A stretch of DNA of 43,083 nucleotides from Opitutia bacterium (GCA_003566885.1 PXBO01000094.1:1-43083), one strand, 5' to 3'; shown: positions 8,897 to 22,066, counted from the first letter of the stretch. Program-made: numbers and translations. The notes: generated by a model not told the origin, from the letters alone.

Positions 8897-8923
8897 AAGC
8901 GGCGGCCTTCTCCAATCCCCGGT

Positions 8924-9589
8924 CTAACGCCTCCTTCGCCGTCCGGGAAGGATCGTGGTCAGAACCATTCCGGTAAGGAAACCTCCGATATGAGCCCACC
9001 AGGCGATACCGGCGGTGATTTCCGTCTGCATCAGTTGTGAAAGGCCCATGTAGAACTGGAGCGAGAACCATATCAGAATGAAGATGAAGCCGGGGATCGG
9101 TACGATGGGAATGAACCAGGGGACGAGGGTGATCACCATTGAAAACGGGAATCGGAGCAGGTAGGCGCCCAGAATTCCGGCGATTGCGCCGCTGGCGCCG
9201 ATCATGGGAATGGTAGAGGAGGGGGAGATGGCGAACTGGGCGGCGGCCGCGCCCGCGCCGCTTAGAAAATAGAGCAGAAAGGTCTTGGCCGAACCCAACC
9301 GGTGTTCGACCGGAGGACCGAAAATGAACAGGAACCACAGGTTGGCGGCCAGGTGCAGGAGTCCCGCATGAAGAAACATGGAGGTGAATACGGTCCGCAT
9401 TACCATCGACGGCGGCTCGGAGCCGACGGAAGCGGCGATAAAAGCGTGCTCGACGATAAACCCCTCCAGCGATCCCTGGCGCGCGAGCAGCATCTGGAAA
9501 GCGAACAACGCCATGTTGGCCACGATCACGGTCAGGGTGACCGGGGCCACAACGTTGCGCGGATTGCTGTCGAAGAGCGGAAGAATCAC
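8924..9589 (-). CDS. Rhomboid family intramembrane serine protease
   Basis: A membrane protease with six or seven hydrophobic helices. It carries the catalytic GASGAIAG motif (Ser133 from the chosen start) and the partner HIGGF (His200) in a later helix. HLAANLWFLFIFG is the conserved loop/helix after the first membrane segment, and EHRLG is another family mark. I place the start at a GTG giving VILPLFDSNPRN, because rhomboids usually begin just before a PLxDxNP stretch. An ATG at 9628 would add 13 residues. Substrate is unknown. Confidence 0.9.
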   Translation of the reverse strand: MILPLFDSNPRNVVAPVTLTVIVANMALFAFQMLLARQGSLEGFIVEHAFIAASVGSEPPSMVMRTVFTSMFLHAGLLHLAANLWFLFIFGPPVEHRLGSAKTFLLYFLSGAGAAAAQFAISPSSTIPMIGASGAIAGILGAYLLRFPFSMVITLVPWFIPIVPIPGFIFILIWFSLQFYMGLSQLMQTEITAGIAWWAHIGGFLTGMVLTTILPGRRRRR

Positions 9590-9660
9590 GGTGATGATGA
9601 GCGTCGCGCCTGGGGCCGCGGGAAACAACTCAAATCTTGCGAATGCCCGCGGCAGGATTT

Positions 9661-10230
9661 ATGAATACCGGGATTATGCTTAATCAAGAAGTCACCTTGA
9701 CCCGGGATTGTCCGGCGACTCTTATTCCGGCCGGAGACGCCGTTACCCTTCCGGCCGGCAGCCGGGTCTTTGTTTCCCAGGCCCTGGGGGGTACCGTGAC
9801 GGTGCGGGCGGATTCCGGACTGTTCCGGATCGCGGGGCAGGATCTCGATGCCCTGGGCGAGGGAGCGGAGGAACAGTTGCGTCAGGAGAGTGCGCCCCGG
9901 GCGGCGGCCTCGGACGACTTCCGCGAGGAAATGCTTTGGGAGGCGTTGAGATCCTGTTACGATCCGGAAATACCCATCAATATTGTGGACCTCGGTCTGA
10001 TTTACGATCTCCAGTGCCGCGAAACCCCCGACGGACGCCGGACGGTTGCCGTCAGAATGACTCTCACCGCCCAGGGTTGCGGTATGGGGCCGGTTATCGC
10101 CGACGACGCCCGCGGCAAACTGGAGGCCCTGCCGCAGGTGGAATCGGCCAGCGTGGAGATTGTCTGGGATCCCGTCTGGACGCCCCAGATGATTTCGGAG
10201 GAGGGACGCAAAAAGCTGGGGATCGCCTGA
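9661..10230 (+). CDS. sufT: Fe-S cluster assembly protein SufT (DUF59/MIP18 family)
   Basis: The N-terminal half starts with LTRDCPATLIPAGDAVTLP and VFVSQALGGTVTV, the hallmark of SufT. The C-terminal DUF59 domain has DPEIPINIVDLGLIYDL and MTLTAQGCGMG, with the conserved Cys. SufT helps mature Fe-S proteins. Its position just before fabG, rather than in a suf operon, is notable but not unique. Start is 9661 (MNTGIM) or 9676 (MLNQEV); the latter fits the usual short leader before LTRDC. Fe-S enzymes in this window (the Rrf2 regulator and TtrB-like subunit) could be clients, but that is inference. Confidence 0.9.
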   Translation: MNTGIMLNQEVTLTRDCPATLIPAGDAVTLPAGSRVFVSQALGGTVTVRADSGLFRIAGQDLDALGEGAEEQLRQESAPRAAASDDFREEMLWEALRSCYDPEIPINIVDLGLIYDLQCRETPDGRRTVAVRMTLTAQGCGMGPVIADDARGKLEALPQVESASVEIVWDPVWTPQMISEEGRKKLGIA

Positions 10231-10278
10231 CGATTTAAACCTTGCCAGTGGCCCGGCATTCTGGTCCATGATTCACCC

Positions 10279-11025
10279 ATGGTGTTGACCTTCAAGGATC
10301 GTACCGCGCTGGTCACCGGCGCCGGACGGGGAATCGGCAAGGCGATCGCGGAGACGCTCGCTGCGGCCGGTGTCAATGTGATTTGCGTCAGTAAATCGGA
10401 GTCGAGCTGTGGCGCGGTGGCCGAAGGCATCCGTTCGCGAGGCGGAAAGGCGACCGCCCGGGCGGTTGATGTTGCCGACGGCGCCGCCGTGGCGGAGGCG
10501 GCCGCCGAACTGCTGGCCGAGCATGAAGTGATCGACATCCTGGTCAACAACGCCGGGATTACCCGCGACGGCCTCATGTTGCGCATGAGTGACGGGGATT
10601 GGCAGGAGGTCATCCAGACCAACCTTTCCAGCTGCTTTTATTGGATCAAAGGAATCACCCGTCCCATGACCCGCCGCCGCTGGGGCCGCGTGGTCAATAT
10701 TTCCTCGGTTGTCGGACTCATGGGCAATCCCGGACAGATCAACTACAGTGCCTCCAAGGCCGGCATATTCGGCCTCACCAAGAGTCTGGCCAAGGAACTG
10801 GCCAGTCGTTCGGTGACCTGCAACGCGGTGGCGCCGGGATTTATCGAGACCGACATGACCGCCGGGCTGGATGAGGACGTGAGCCGGGAAATCACCAGTC
10901 GGATTCCGCTGAAACGCCTGGGCAAACCGGAGGATATCGCCGGTATGGTGGCCTACCTCTGCTCCGAAGAGGCGGCGTATGTGACCGGCCAGGTTTTTAC
11001 CGTTGACGGCGGGCTGGTCATGTGA
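10279..11025 (+). CDS. fabG: 3-Oxoacyl-[acyl-carrier-protein] reductase
   Basis: This 248-residue short-chain dehydrogenase reduces 3-oxoacyl-ACP with NADPH during fatty-acid elongation. The cofactor motif is TGAGRGIG (13-20), NNAG follows near residue 90, and catalytic residues are Ser142/143 (NISSVV), Tyr156 and Lys160 (YSASK). The C-terminus [14 protein letters not shown] is typical of FabG. It is followed 40 bases later by acpP and then fabF, a classic fatty-acid block that supports FabG over another SDR. Confidence 0.93.
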   Translation: MVLTFKDRTALVTGAGRGIGKAIAETLAAAGVNVICVSKSESSCGAVAEGIRSRGGKATARAVDVADGAAVAEAAAELLAEHEVIDILVNNAGITRDGLMLRMSDGDWQEVIQTNLSSCFYWIKGITRPMTRRRWGRVVNISSVVGLMGNPGQINYSASKAGIFGLTKSLAKELASRSVTCNAVAPGFIETDMTAGLDEDVSREITSRIPLKRLGKPEDIAGMVAYLCSEEAAYVTGQVFTVDGGLVM

Positions 11026-11065
11026 TCGTAAAGAACGTTCAACCTTTCATTTTCAACCACATATC

Positions 11066-11332
11066 ATGGCAGACTCAAAAACCATAGAGCAGCGCGTTAA
11101 AGAGATTATCGTTAACCAACTGAATGTTAACGAAGATCAAGTTACTCCGGAAGCGTCCTTCCTGGATGACCTCGGCGCCGATTCCCTGGACACGGTGGAA
11201 CTCATCATGGCCTTCGAAGAGGAATTCAAGGACGAGATCAAGGGCGAGATTCCCGAGTCCGACGCCGAAAAGCTGCAGACCGTCAAAGACGTCATCAGCT
11301 ACATCGAGGAGAAAACCGCCGCCTCCTCCTGA
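11066..11332 (+). CDS. acpP: Acyl carrier protein
   Basis: An 88-residue acidic carrier protein. The phosphopantetheine attachment site is Ser40 in [19 protein letters not shown], the standard ACP motif. The prosthetic group comes from CoA, whose synthesis genes coaD and panE lie 6 kb upstream. The start at [10 protein letters not shown] is supported by length and homology, although no Shine-Dalgarno is visible before it (the leader is A/C/T-rich). A strong hairpin follows the stop. Confidence 0.97.
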   Translation: MADSKTIEQRVKEIIVNQLNVNEDQVTPEASFLDDLGADSLDTVELIMAFEEEFKDEIKGEIPESDAEKLQTVKDVISYIEEKTAASS

Positions 11333-11358
11333 TCGGGGGTAGGCCTCACTTTCACCAT

Positions 11359-11386
11359 GGGCCGCGCCTCTTCGATGGCGCGGTCC
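11359..11386 (+). promoter_or_regulatory. Strong hairpin between acpP and fabF
   Basis: GGGCCGCGCC (11359-11368) pairs with GGCGCGGTCC (11377-11386) across an 8-base loop; nine pairs are Watson-Crick and one is G-U. There is no T-run after it, so it looks more like an RNA stabiliser or partial attenuator than a full terminator. Such a site could keep acpP mRNA more abundant than fabF. Confidence 0.5.
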
Positions 11387-11420
11387 TTAGATCCATCCTT
11401 CCGGTCTTCAGGTAATCGAG

Positions 11421-12680
11421 ATGCCCGATCCCTACGCGCCTCCCCGTATTGTTGTCACCGGCCTTGGAGTGATCGCCGCCGGCGGTCACGATACCGGTGC
11501 CTTTTTTAACAATCTCCTCGCGGGCCAAAGCGGAATCGATCACATCACCAGTTTTGATGTTTCCGATATCCCTTCCAAGATCGGCGCCGAGATCAAGGAT
11601 TTCGATCCTTCGGCCTTCATGGATCCGAAGGAGGTCCGGCGCAACGATCGCTACACGCAACTGGCGGTGGGGGCCGGGCTTCAGGCTGTGGCGGATTCCG
11701 GCCTGAAAATGGATTCGGTGGATCCGGAACGCTGCGGTGTGCTGGTCGGGTCCGGGATCGGCGGGATGTGGACGATCGAAACGCAGGCCCGGGTGCTTTT
11801 TGAAAAGGGACCGCGCCGGGTCTCACCCTTCATGATTCCCTCCCTGATCGCCAATATCGCCAGCGGGCGGCTTGCCATCGAGCTGGGCGCGCGGGGACCC
11901 AATTTCGCGGTGGTGAGCGCCTGCGCGACCTCCACCCACGCGTTGGGTGAGTCCTGGCGAATCATGCGCACCGGTGATGCCGATGTCATGATTGCGGGCG
12001 GAAGTGAAGCGGCCATGACCCGGCTCGGTTACGCCGGTTTCTGTTCCATGAAGGCGATGAGTACCCGCAACGACGATCCCCAGGGGGCCAGTCGGCCGTT
12101 CGAAAAGTCACGCGATGGTTTTGTCATGGGCGAGGGCGCCGGCGTTTTTGTTCTGGAAACCCTCGAACACGCCCGGGCCCGCGGCGCGCGGATCTATTGC
12201 GAACTCGCCGGATACGCCGCGACTTGCGACGCTTATCACATCACCCAACCGGACAACGACGCCACTGCTCTGACCGAGTGCATTGTCAGGGCGCTGAAGA
12301 ATTCCGGCGTACGGGCCGAAGAGGTGGATTATGTCAACGCGCACGGCACGTCCACTTACTTCAACGACAAGTGTGAGACCTTCGCGATGAAAAAGGCGTT
12401 TGGGGACCACGCCTATAAATTGATGGTGAGTTCCACCAAGTCGATGACCGGTCACCTTCTTGGCGCGGCGGGCAGCGTGGAAGCCGCCGTGTGCGCCAAG
12501 GCGATAGAAACCGGCGAAGTGCCGCCCACCATCAATTACGATGAACCCGATCCGGAGTTGGATCTGGATTACGTTCCCAATAAAAAACGCGCCGCGAGGG
12601 TCAAAGTCGCCATGACGAATAATTCCGGGTTCGGGGGCCACAACGCTTCGCTGATCCTCAAGGCGTACGAGGAATCCTGA
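11421..12680 (+). CDS. fabF: 3-Oxoacyl-[acyl-carrier-protein] synthase II (KAS II)
   Basis: This 419-residue condensing enzyme extends acyl-ACP with malonyl-ACP. The thiolase-fold catalytic triad is complete: Cys168 in VVSACATSTHALG, His308 in NAHGTST and His345 in KSMTGHLLGAAG. The closing NNSGFGGHNASLI is the usual FabF C-terminal block. It sits directly downstream of acpP and is followed by a convincing intrinsic terminator, so the fatty-acid unit ends here. Confidence 0.97.
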   Translation: MPDPYAPPRIVVTGLGVIAAGGHDTGAFFNNLLAGQSGIDHITSFDVSDIPSKIGAEIKDFDPSAFMDPKEVRRNDRYTQLAVGAGLQAVADSGLKMDSVDPERCGVLVGSGIGGMWTIETQARVLFEKGPRRVSPFMIPSLIANIASGRLAIELGARGPNFAVVSACATSTHALGESWRIMRTGDADVMIAGGSEAAMTRLGYAGFCSMKAMSTRNDDPQGASRPFEKSRDGFVMGEGAGVFVLETLEHARARGARIYCELAGYAATCDAYHITQPDNDATALTECIVRALKNSGVRAEEVDYVNAHGTSTYFNDKCETFAMKKAFGDHAYKLMVSSTKSMTGHLLGAAGSVEAAVCAKAIETGEVPPTINYDEPDPELDLDYVPNKKRAARVKVAMTNNSGFGGHNASLILKAYEES

Positions 12681-12686
12681 GACCGG

Positions 12687-12720
12687 GCGACGAAAGGTGA
12701 CTTTGGTCGCTTTTCTCTTT
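12687..12720 (+). terminator. Rho-independent terminator after fabF
   Basis: The stem is GCGAC (12687-12691) with GTCGC (12706-12710), one G-G mismatch, then AAAG/CTTT around a GTGA loop. TTTTCTCTTT follows directly. It begins 7 bases after the fabF stop codon. Confidence 0.75.
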
Positions 12721-12758
12721 GAAATCGAACCGGTTTTGACGTTTGTTATCAGTTCGCC

Positions 12759-13031
12759 ATGGAAAAATCGCATCTGATTGCTCACTTTTCCGGTCACGTC
12801 CAGGGGGTGGGGTTTCGTTATCAGGTCAGGGAAGCGGCCAAAGGTTTCAATGTTACCGGCTACGTGAAGAATCTGGCCGATGGTCGCGTCCTCATGGAGG
12901 CCGAAGGTGAAACGACGGAGGTCGACGGCTTTCTGGCCGACATCCAGGATAAATTGAAGGACTATATTCGGAATACGGAAGTGAAACGGTCGTCCGACTT
13001 GAAGGGGAGCTCCGATTTCACCATCCGCTGA
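12759..13031 (+). CDS. acyP: Acylphosphatase
   Basis: A 90-residue enzyme hydrolysing carboxyl-phosphate bonds such as acetyl or carbamoyl phosphate. The signature GHVQGVGFRY contains the phosphate-binding Arg20, and the catalytic Asn38 lies in GYVKNLADG. Length matches the family, and the alpha/beta sandwich occupies the whole protein. It lies after the fabF terminator and 22 bases before an ABC transporter ATPase gene, so it may begin a new transcript. Physiological substrate is unknown. Confidence 0.93.
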   Translation: MEKSHLIAHFSGHVQGVGFRYQVREAAKGFNVTGYVKNLADGRVLMEAEGETTEVDGFLADIQDKLKDYIRNTEVKRSSDLKGSSDFTIR

Positions 13032-13053
13032 GGCGGTCAAACCAATCAACTTT

Positions 13054-14007
13054 ATGACGCCAGCCATTAAAATCGAGAACCTCACCAAGGATTTTCCTTT
13101 GGGGTTTGGTCACTTGAAACTTAGGGCCGTCGAGAATTTGTCCCTGGAGATCGCCGACAACCAGGTTTTCGGCCTGCTGGGTCCCAACGGTTCCGGTAAG
13201 AGCACGACGATTAAGGTCATTCTTGGTCTGCTGGCACCGACCTCGGGATCGTGCCGGATTTTCGGGACTCCGAGCGGTGATGTGTCCTCCCGGCGCGATG
13301 TCGGGTTTCTGCCCGAAGCGCCTTATTTCTATCGCTACCTGACCGGATACGAACTGGTGGCGTTCTTCGGACGCATTTGCCAGGTGGACAAGAAAAAGCT
13401 CAACGACCGGGTGCACGAGGTGATTGAGTGGGTCGGTCTCAAGGAAGCGGCCCATCGCCGGGTCGGAACGTACTCCAAGGGCATGTTGCAGCGAATCGGT
13501 CTGGCCCAGGCGCTGGTGCATGATCCACGCCTGGTTATCCTGGACGAACCCACCGCCGGAGTGGACCCGGTGGGTTCGGCGGAGATTTCATCGCTGATCC
13601 TCAACCTGAAGGAGCAGGGGAAAACCATCATTCTCTGTTCCCACCTGCTGGCACAGGTGGAGGATATCTGCGACCGGATTGCTATCCTGAATCGGGGTAA
13701 ACTGATTCTGGAGGGCGAACTGGGCGAGTTGGTGAGCAAGAAAGACCTGAGGTCGCTGGTGGTGCAGAATTACCGGGATGATTTCAACGAGGAATTGGCC
13801 GGCTGGTTGCAGGCGAGGGAATCCAAATTGGTGGCCGTCGAGCAGCCGCAGTACAGTTTGGACCGCGTCTTTCTCGAACACGTGGGCCGGTCGGAGCTGG
13901 CCCGGGAAAAACTTTCCGACAGGGCCGAGGCGGCTCAAACGGCCAAGCCGGAACCGGAGTCCCGCGAGCCATCCGGTGACGACAAAGAGGACAGGCAGCA
14001 GTCATGA
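13054..14007 (+). CDS. ABC transporter ATP-binding protein
   Basis: A 317-residue ATPase with Walker A GPNGSGKST, signature YSKGMLQRIGLAQAL and Walker B LVILDEPTAGVDP. The first 220 residues form the nucleotide-binding domain. The rest is the C-terminal extension common to CcmA/NatA-type exporters, ending in a charged, disordered tail rich in Glu, Lys and Ser. It overlaps the permease gene as ATGA (14004-14007), so the two form one exporter. Substrate is unknown. Confidence 0.9.
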   Translation: MTPAIKIENLTKDFPLGFGHLKLRAVENLSLEIADNQVFGLLGPNGSGKSTTIKVILGLLAPTSGSCRIFGTPSGDVSSRRDVGFLPEAPYFYRYLTGYELVAFFGRICQVDKKKLNDRVHEVIEWVGLKEAAHRRVGTYSKGMLQRIGLAQALVHDPRLVILDEPTAGVDPVGSAEISSLILNLKEQGKTIILCSHLLAQVEDICDRIAILNRGKLILEGELGELVSKKDLRSLVVQNYRDDFNEELAGWLQARESKLVAVEQPQYSLDRVFLEHVGRSELAREKLSDRAEAAQTAKPEPESREPSGDDKEDRQQS

Positions 14008-14840
14008 ACAAGGTCATTTTCTCTCCCGGCCGGATCAAGGTCATTGCCAAGAACACCTTCCTGGAGGCGGTTCGGCAAAAGTTTTTCAGCTTCCTGGTGG
14101 TGATCGCTTTCGGCATCATTCTCAGCTCGCAGATCCTGCGCGATTTCAGTTTCGGGGCGCCCGAACTGAAGTTCATCGCCGATTTCGGGTTTGGAGCCAT
14201 TGTTCTCTTCGGCTCGGTGCTGGCCATTGTGGCGACCGCTCAGTTGTTCTTCAGCGAGATTGAAAACAAAACGGCCATTACCATTCTGGCCAAGCCGGTG
14301 TTTCGGTCGGAGTTCATTTTCGGGAAGTTTATCGGCACGTCGGCCTTGTTGCTGGTATTCACCGGCATGATGACCGTGATCCTTACGGTGCTTCTGTTCT
14401 GGAGGGAAAGCGCCTTGATGGAGATCGATCCCGAAGCCTTTGAAGCGGGCCGGATGGTGGCTTATGGTGACATTTTCATCTATGGCCTGGTGCAGTGGCT
14501 CAAGTTTTCCATCCTCTGCGGAATCACCATGGTTATCGCCAGCTTTTCCAATACAAACCTTTACTCCGTGGTCATTTCTTTTGTGGTGCTGCTGATTTGT
14601 CACCTGCAATACCTGGCCATCGATGCCTGGACGCAGGTCGACTTTTTTCCGGTGCGGATCGCGGTGTTCATTCTGGCCTCCGTCTTCCCGAATTTTCAAA
14701 TGTTCAATATCGGCGACCAGGTTGCCCTGGGTGAGTCCATCCCGGCGTTTGTCACCCTGCGCATCATAGCCTACGCCATGGTCTACGTGGTCGTCTTCAA
14801 CCTGCTGGCGGTATTCAGTTTCCGAAAGAGGGAGATATGA
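14004..14840 (+). CDS. ABC-2 type transporter permease
   Basis: This 278-residue membrane protein begins with KVIAKNTFLEAVRQKFF, typical of ABC-2/NosY-like permeases that pair with NatA-type ATPases. About six hydrophobic helices follow, including FLVVIAFGIILSSQ, FGAIVLFGSVLAIVATAQL, LLLVFTGMMTVILTVLLF and VVISFVVLLICHLQYL. Its start overlaps the stop of the ATPase gene. ILAKPVFRSEFIFGKF (after the second helix) is a recurrent motif in these permeases. Substrate is not evident. Confidence 0.85.
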   Translation: MNKVIFSPGRIKVIAKNTFLEAVRQKFFSFLVVIAFGIILSSQILRDFSFGAPELKFIADFGFGAIVLFGSVLAIVATAQLFFSEIENKTAITILAKPVFRSEFIFGKFIGTSALLLVFTGMMTVILTVLLFWRESALMEIDPEAFEAGRMVAYGDIFIYGLVQWLKFSILCGITMVIASFSNTNLYSVVISFVVLLICHLQYLAIDAWTQVDFFPVRIAVFILASVFPNFQMFNIGDQVALGESIPAFVTLRIIAYAMVYVVVFNLLAVFSFRKREI

Positions 14841-14910
14841 GCCTTCGCTGGTCAACGCCGCATCGTCCGGTTCGGCGCTCTAAGGGCGCCGGAGAATTTT
14901 CAGGCTGCGT

Positions 14911-15687
14911 ATGAATTGGAAAGCCATCATCGTTGTCTTTGTTGTCCTGTTTCTGACCGGCCTGGCCTTGCGGCCGGTTGCCGATCCGGCGTGGGCGGAA
15001 CTGAAGGCGAGGGAACCGGCGTTGGCCCTGGCGGATATGGAGGCGGCACTGGGGCAGGGAATCACCATCGGAATGCTCGGCGGGTTTCGCGCGGTGGTGG
15101 CGGACCTGCTCTGGATCCGGACAAATGCGGTTTGGGAAACCCAGGACACCTCGGTTATCCCGGCCACCGAAACCCTGATCCGACTGGTGACCACGGTCGA
15201 TCCTCGTCCGGTCTACTTCTGGCTCAACGGGGCGCGCATGATCGCTTACGACATGGCGGTGTGGCGGGTGCGTGGCGCCGGCGGCTACGAAACCGTTCCG
15301 GATGCGGTGGTGCGGCGTTATCATGACGAACAAGCGGAAACCGCCATTCGGCTGCTTCATCGCGGATTCGAATTTCATCCCGACCGGGGAGAACTCCTGG
15401 TGGACATCGCCAACATCTACCTGCGCCGAATGGAGAACGTGGAGAAGGCGGCCGAGTACTACCGGCGCGCTTCCGAGGTAAAAGACCCTCCGCCTTACGC
15501 CGCGCGGATCTATGCCCAGCTTCTGCGGCGGATGGGCGAAGACGAAGCGGCCTACCAGTGGCTGCGGGAGTTGTATCCCACCTTGAATCCACAAGACCTC
15601 ACCCACCAGACCGACCTGGTCCTGAGCCGTATCCGCGAGTTGGAGGCGGAACTGGGCATCCCCTACCTCGAGCGCTTCCAGCCCTAG
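14911..15687 (+). CDS. Membrane-anchored TPR-like protein
   Basis: A 258-residue protein with one N-terminal membrane anchor (AIIVVFVVLFLTGLAL) and the rest presumably outside the membrane. From about residue 145, helical pairs resemble tetratricopeptide repeats: ETAIRLLHRGFEFHPDRGEL, LVDIANIYLRRMENVEKAAE, YYRRASEVKDPPPYAARIY. I do not recognise a named family. It lies 70 bases downstream of the ABC permease on the same strand and may act with that exporter. The last part (ELEAELGIPYLERF) is probably a helix. Confidence 0.65.
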   Translation: MNWKAIIVVFVVLFLTGLALRPVADPAWAELKAREPALALADMEAALGQGITIGMLGGFRAVVADLLWIRTNAVWETQDTSVIPATETLIRLVTTVDPRPVYFWLNGARMIAYDMAVWRVRGAGGYETVPDAVVRRYHDEQAETAIRLLHRGFEFHPDRGELLVDIANIYLRRMENVEKAAEYYRRASEVKDPPPYAARIYAQLLRRMGEDEAAYQWLRELYPTLNPQDLTHQTDLVLSRIRELEAELGIPYLERFQP

Positions 15688-15701
15688 CCCGGGGAAATCT
15701 T

Positions 15702-15720
15702 CTTCCCGGACGCCCGGAAG
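15702..15720. terminator. Hairpin between convergent TPR gene and lpdA
   Basis: CTTCC then GG pairs with CC then GGAAG around an ACGC loop, with one bulged C. It lies in the 36-base gap between convergent genes and could end both messages. No T-tract is present. Confidence 0.35.
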
Positions 15721-15723
15721 GGC

Positions 15724-17124
<1,401 letters not shown>

Positions 17125-17152
17125 ATTCCGTTTTTTGCTCGCGTTCCGAGGT

Positions 17153-18451
17153 TCAGACTTCCAGCAGTCCGCGCGCCGGGTCCTCCAGGACTTCTTTGAT
17201 TTTTCGCAGGAAGGTGACGGCTTCCCGGCCGTCGATGACCCGGTGATCGTAGGAGAGCGCCAGGTACATCATGGAGCGAATCTCGACCGTGCCGTCGACC
17301 GCCACCGGGCGGTCGATGATCGAGTGCATGCCCAGAATGGCGCTTTGCGGCGGGTTAATCACCGGAGTGGAGAGCATCGAGCCGAAGATGCCGCCGTTGG
17401 TGATGGTGAACACTCCGCCTTCCAGATCCTCCAGTTGAAGTTTCCCCTCCTTGGCGCGCTGTGCCACATCGGCGATCCGCTTTTCGATTTCCGCATAGCT
17501 AATCTTATCGCAGTCGCGAATCACCGGCACCAGCAGACCTTTTTCAGTGCTGACGGCGACCGCGATGTCGTAAAAATGATTCTGGATCAGGTGATCCCCG
17601 TCGAGTTGCGCGTTGACCTCGGGGACCGATTTCAGTGCGTGTACCGCCGCTTTCACGAAAAACGACATGAAGCCGAGCTTCACCCCGTGCCGTTTGGTGA
17701 AGGCATCCTGGTGACGGGCCCGCAGGTTTTTGACCGTGGAAAGGTCCACTTCGTTGAAGGTCGTCAGGGTTGCGGTATCGCGTTGTGAAGCGACCAAACG
17801 CTCCCCGATGCGGCGCCGCAGGGGTGAGAGCTTCTTGCGGGTGACGGGTTTATCGGTATCCGCGGATTCCTTACCGGAATCATCTTTCCGCGCGCTGGAT
17901 TCGGAGGCCGGCTTTTCCTCGTCCGAAGAATCGCCGGTTTGTTTGGCGGCTTGCAGGACGTCATTCTTGGTGATGCGTCCATCTTTGCCGCTTCCCTTGA
18001 CCTGCTCGGGATCCACACCCGTTTCCTCGATCGCCCGCCGCGCGGCCGGTGACAGCGGGTGACCGGAATCGCCGCTCTTCCCCTTGTCGGATTCCGTCTC
18101 CCGCTCGCTCTTTTCGGAAGTCGATTCCTCATCCTCGGCGGTTTCTTCTTTTTTCTTCGACTCGCCGGCCTCATCCTCGGCTTCGTCCTTCTCCTCGGAC
18201 TCATCGTCGGCCTTGGCCGAGTCGTCGATTTCCGCCACCACTTGACCGACCTCCACCTCGTCGCCCTCATTGGCCTTCAGGCTTATCCGCCCGTCGGCTT
18301 CCGCCGTGGCTTCCTGGGTGATCTTGTCGGTTTCCAAATCGAAAAGGGGATCGTCCCTTTGAACGAAATCTCCGTCTTTCACCCGCCAGGAGGCAAGAAC
18401 CCCCGAGGTGACCGATTCCCCCACGCTGGGAACTTTTACTTCAATAGCCAT
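17153..18451 (-). CDS. sucB: 2-Oxoglutarate dehydrogenase E2 (dihydrolipoyl succinyltransferase)
   Basis: This 432-residue core enzyme of the TCA-cycle complex has three parts. The lipoyl domain (1-75) carries Lys43 in ETDKITQEA, the DKxxxE-type context of SucB. A linker of about 55 residues is unusually acidic (runs of Glu/Asp/Lys/Ser). The subunit-binding domain is [20 protein letters not shown] with GRITKNDVL. The catalytic domain ends with His403 and Asp407 in SYDHRVIDG. It starts 2 bases after the sucA stop. Succinyl specificity is inferred from the neighbouring E1. Confidence 0.95.
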   Translation of the reverse strand: MAIEVKVPSVGESVTSGVLASWRVKDGDFVQRDDPLFDLETDKITQEATAEADGRISLKANEGDEVEVGQVVAEIDDSAKADDESEEKDEAEDEAGESKKKEETAEDEESTSEKSERETESDKGKSGDSGHPLSPAARRAIEETGVDPEQVKGSGKDGRITKNDVLQAAKQTGDSSDEEKPASESSARKDDSGKESADTDKPVTRKKLSPLRRRIGERLVASQRDTATLTTFNEVDLSTVKNLRARHQDAFTKRHGVKLGFMSFFVKAAVHALKSVPEVNAQLDGDHLIQNHFYDIAVAVSTEKGLLVPVIRDCDKISYAEIEKRIADVAQRAKEGKLQLEDLEGGVFTITNGGIFGSMLSTPVINPPQSAILGMHSIIDRPVAVDGTVEIRSMMYLALSYDHRVIDGREAVTFLRKIKEVLEDPARGLLEV

Positions 18452-18453
18452 GT

Positions 18454-21252
<2,799 letters not shown>

Positions 21253-21349
21253 TTAAGATGCATCAAAGGAAATGGGGATACAAGAAAGAATCCCTGAAAA
21301 TTGTTTGTCCTTGTGGCTTTGCGCGTGGTTTTAAATACTTTGTCCCCCG

Positions 21350-21583
21350 ATGAACGCTCTGCTTACCGTCAAAGAGGAACTACACAATCTGCAACGGGCA
21401 ACCGCCCGCGGAGACGGCGAGGGAATCGCTTCCGCGCTGACTCGGCTCGACGGGATCGTCAAGTCGGAGAGGAAAGGTTTGCCGCCGCGGCTGATACATT
21501 TTCTGGAGCGCAGGAGTTACGCCAAGGCGGAGGCCTTTATTGAGGAGGAAGCAACCGCCGGCGGCGGTGCTGCGGATTCATGA
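21350..21583 (+). CDS. Small hypothetical protein paired with SUI1 gene
   Basis: This 77-residue protein is helical by eye (LLTVKEELHNLQRATARGDG, LPPRLIHFLERRSYAKAEAF), with no cysteines and no signal peptide. I do not recognise a family. The stop overlaps the ATG of the next gene (ATGA at 21580-21583), so the two are probably translated together, and a role alongside the SUI1-like factor is plausible. The start is supported by the short distance from sucA's divergent start and the absence of other in-frame ATGs. Confidence 0.65.
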   Translation: MNALLTVKEELHNLQRATARGDGEGIASALTRLDGIVKSERKGLPPRLIHFLERRSYAKAEAFIEEEATAGGGAADS

Positions 21584-21963
21584 GCGAAAAAAAACGGATC
21601 TCCACCGGCGGCGGAGAAAGCCTTGGGCACAACCCGTTCGCCGCCATGGACGGCGCCGCTTTCCCCGCGGGTTCCAGGCGGTCCGACCCCGAGCCGGTCG
21701 CGCCGGAGAAACCCGCGCGAAAACCACTCGGCCGCGGCCGGCGGGTGCATATTCGCAAGGAAAAAGCGGGGCGAGGCGGGAAAACCGTCACCGTGATCGA
21801 AGGTCTCGAAACATTGGATACCGGTTCTCTCCGGGATCTTCTCGTCCGCCTCCGCCGCGCGCTCGGTGTCGGAGGCGCGTTGAAAGGGAAAACCATTGAG
21901 GTGCAGGGCGATCAACAGGAAAACCTGAAACCTCTCCTCGAAAAGGAAGGGTTTCGGCGATAA
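21580..21963 (+). CDS. SUI1/eIF1-like translation factor (YciH family)
   Basis: This 127-residue protein has a disordered basic N-terminal half (GRGRRVHIRKEKAGRGGK) and a C-terminal SUI1 domain: GKTVTVIEGLETLD, LRDLLVRLRRALGVGGALKG, KTIEVQGDQQENLKPLLEKEGF. The GGxxKxxxIExQGDQ pattern is the family signature. Bacterial YciH/SUI1 proteins are thought to affect initiation fidelity. It overlaps the preceding small gene. The long basic N-terminal extension is more than YciH normally shows. Confidence 0.88.
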   Translation: MSEKKRISTGGGESLGHNPFAAMDGAAFPAGSRRSDPEPVAPEKPARKPLGRGRRVHIRKEKAGRGGKTVTVIEGLETLDTGSLRDLLVRLRRALGVGGALKGKTIEVQGDQQENLKPLLEKEGFRR

Positions 21964-22001
21964 AACCCAATCCGGCGAAGCCGGCACCGGAAAGGGTTGT
22001 A

Positions 22002-22024
22002 CTGGAGGGCGCGGCTCCGGCGCC
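22002..22024. repeat. GC-rich inverted element (CTGGAGGGC...GCTCC family), copy 2
   Basis: CTGGAGGGCGCGGCTCCGGC with GCC following matches the arm at 3502 and those at 36041-36165. It lies in the gap between the convergent SUI1-like gene and ruvB. A smaller CCGGC-GAA-GCCGG hairpin sits just to its left (about 21972-21984). Confidence 0.55.
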
Positions 22025-22066
22025 CCGGTCTTCGCTTTTCCCTTTTGAATTCGTACTTTTTACTTC

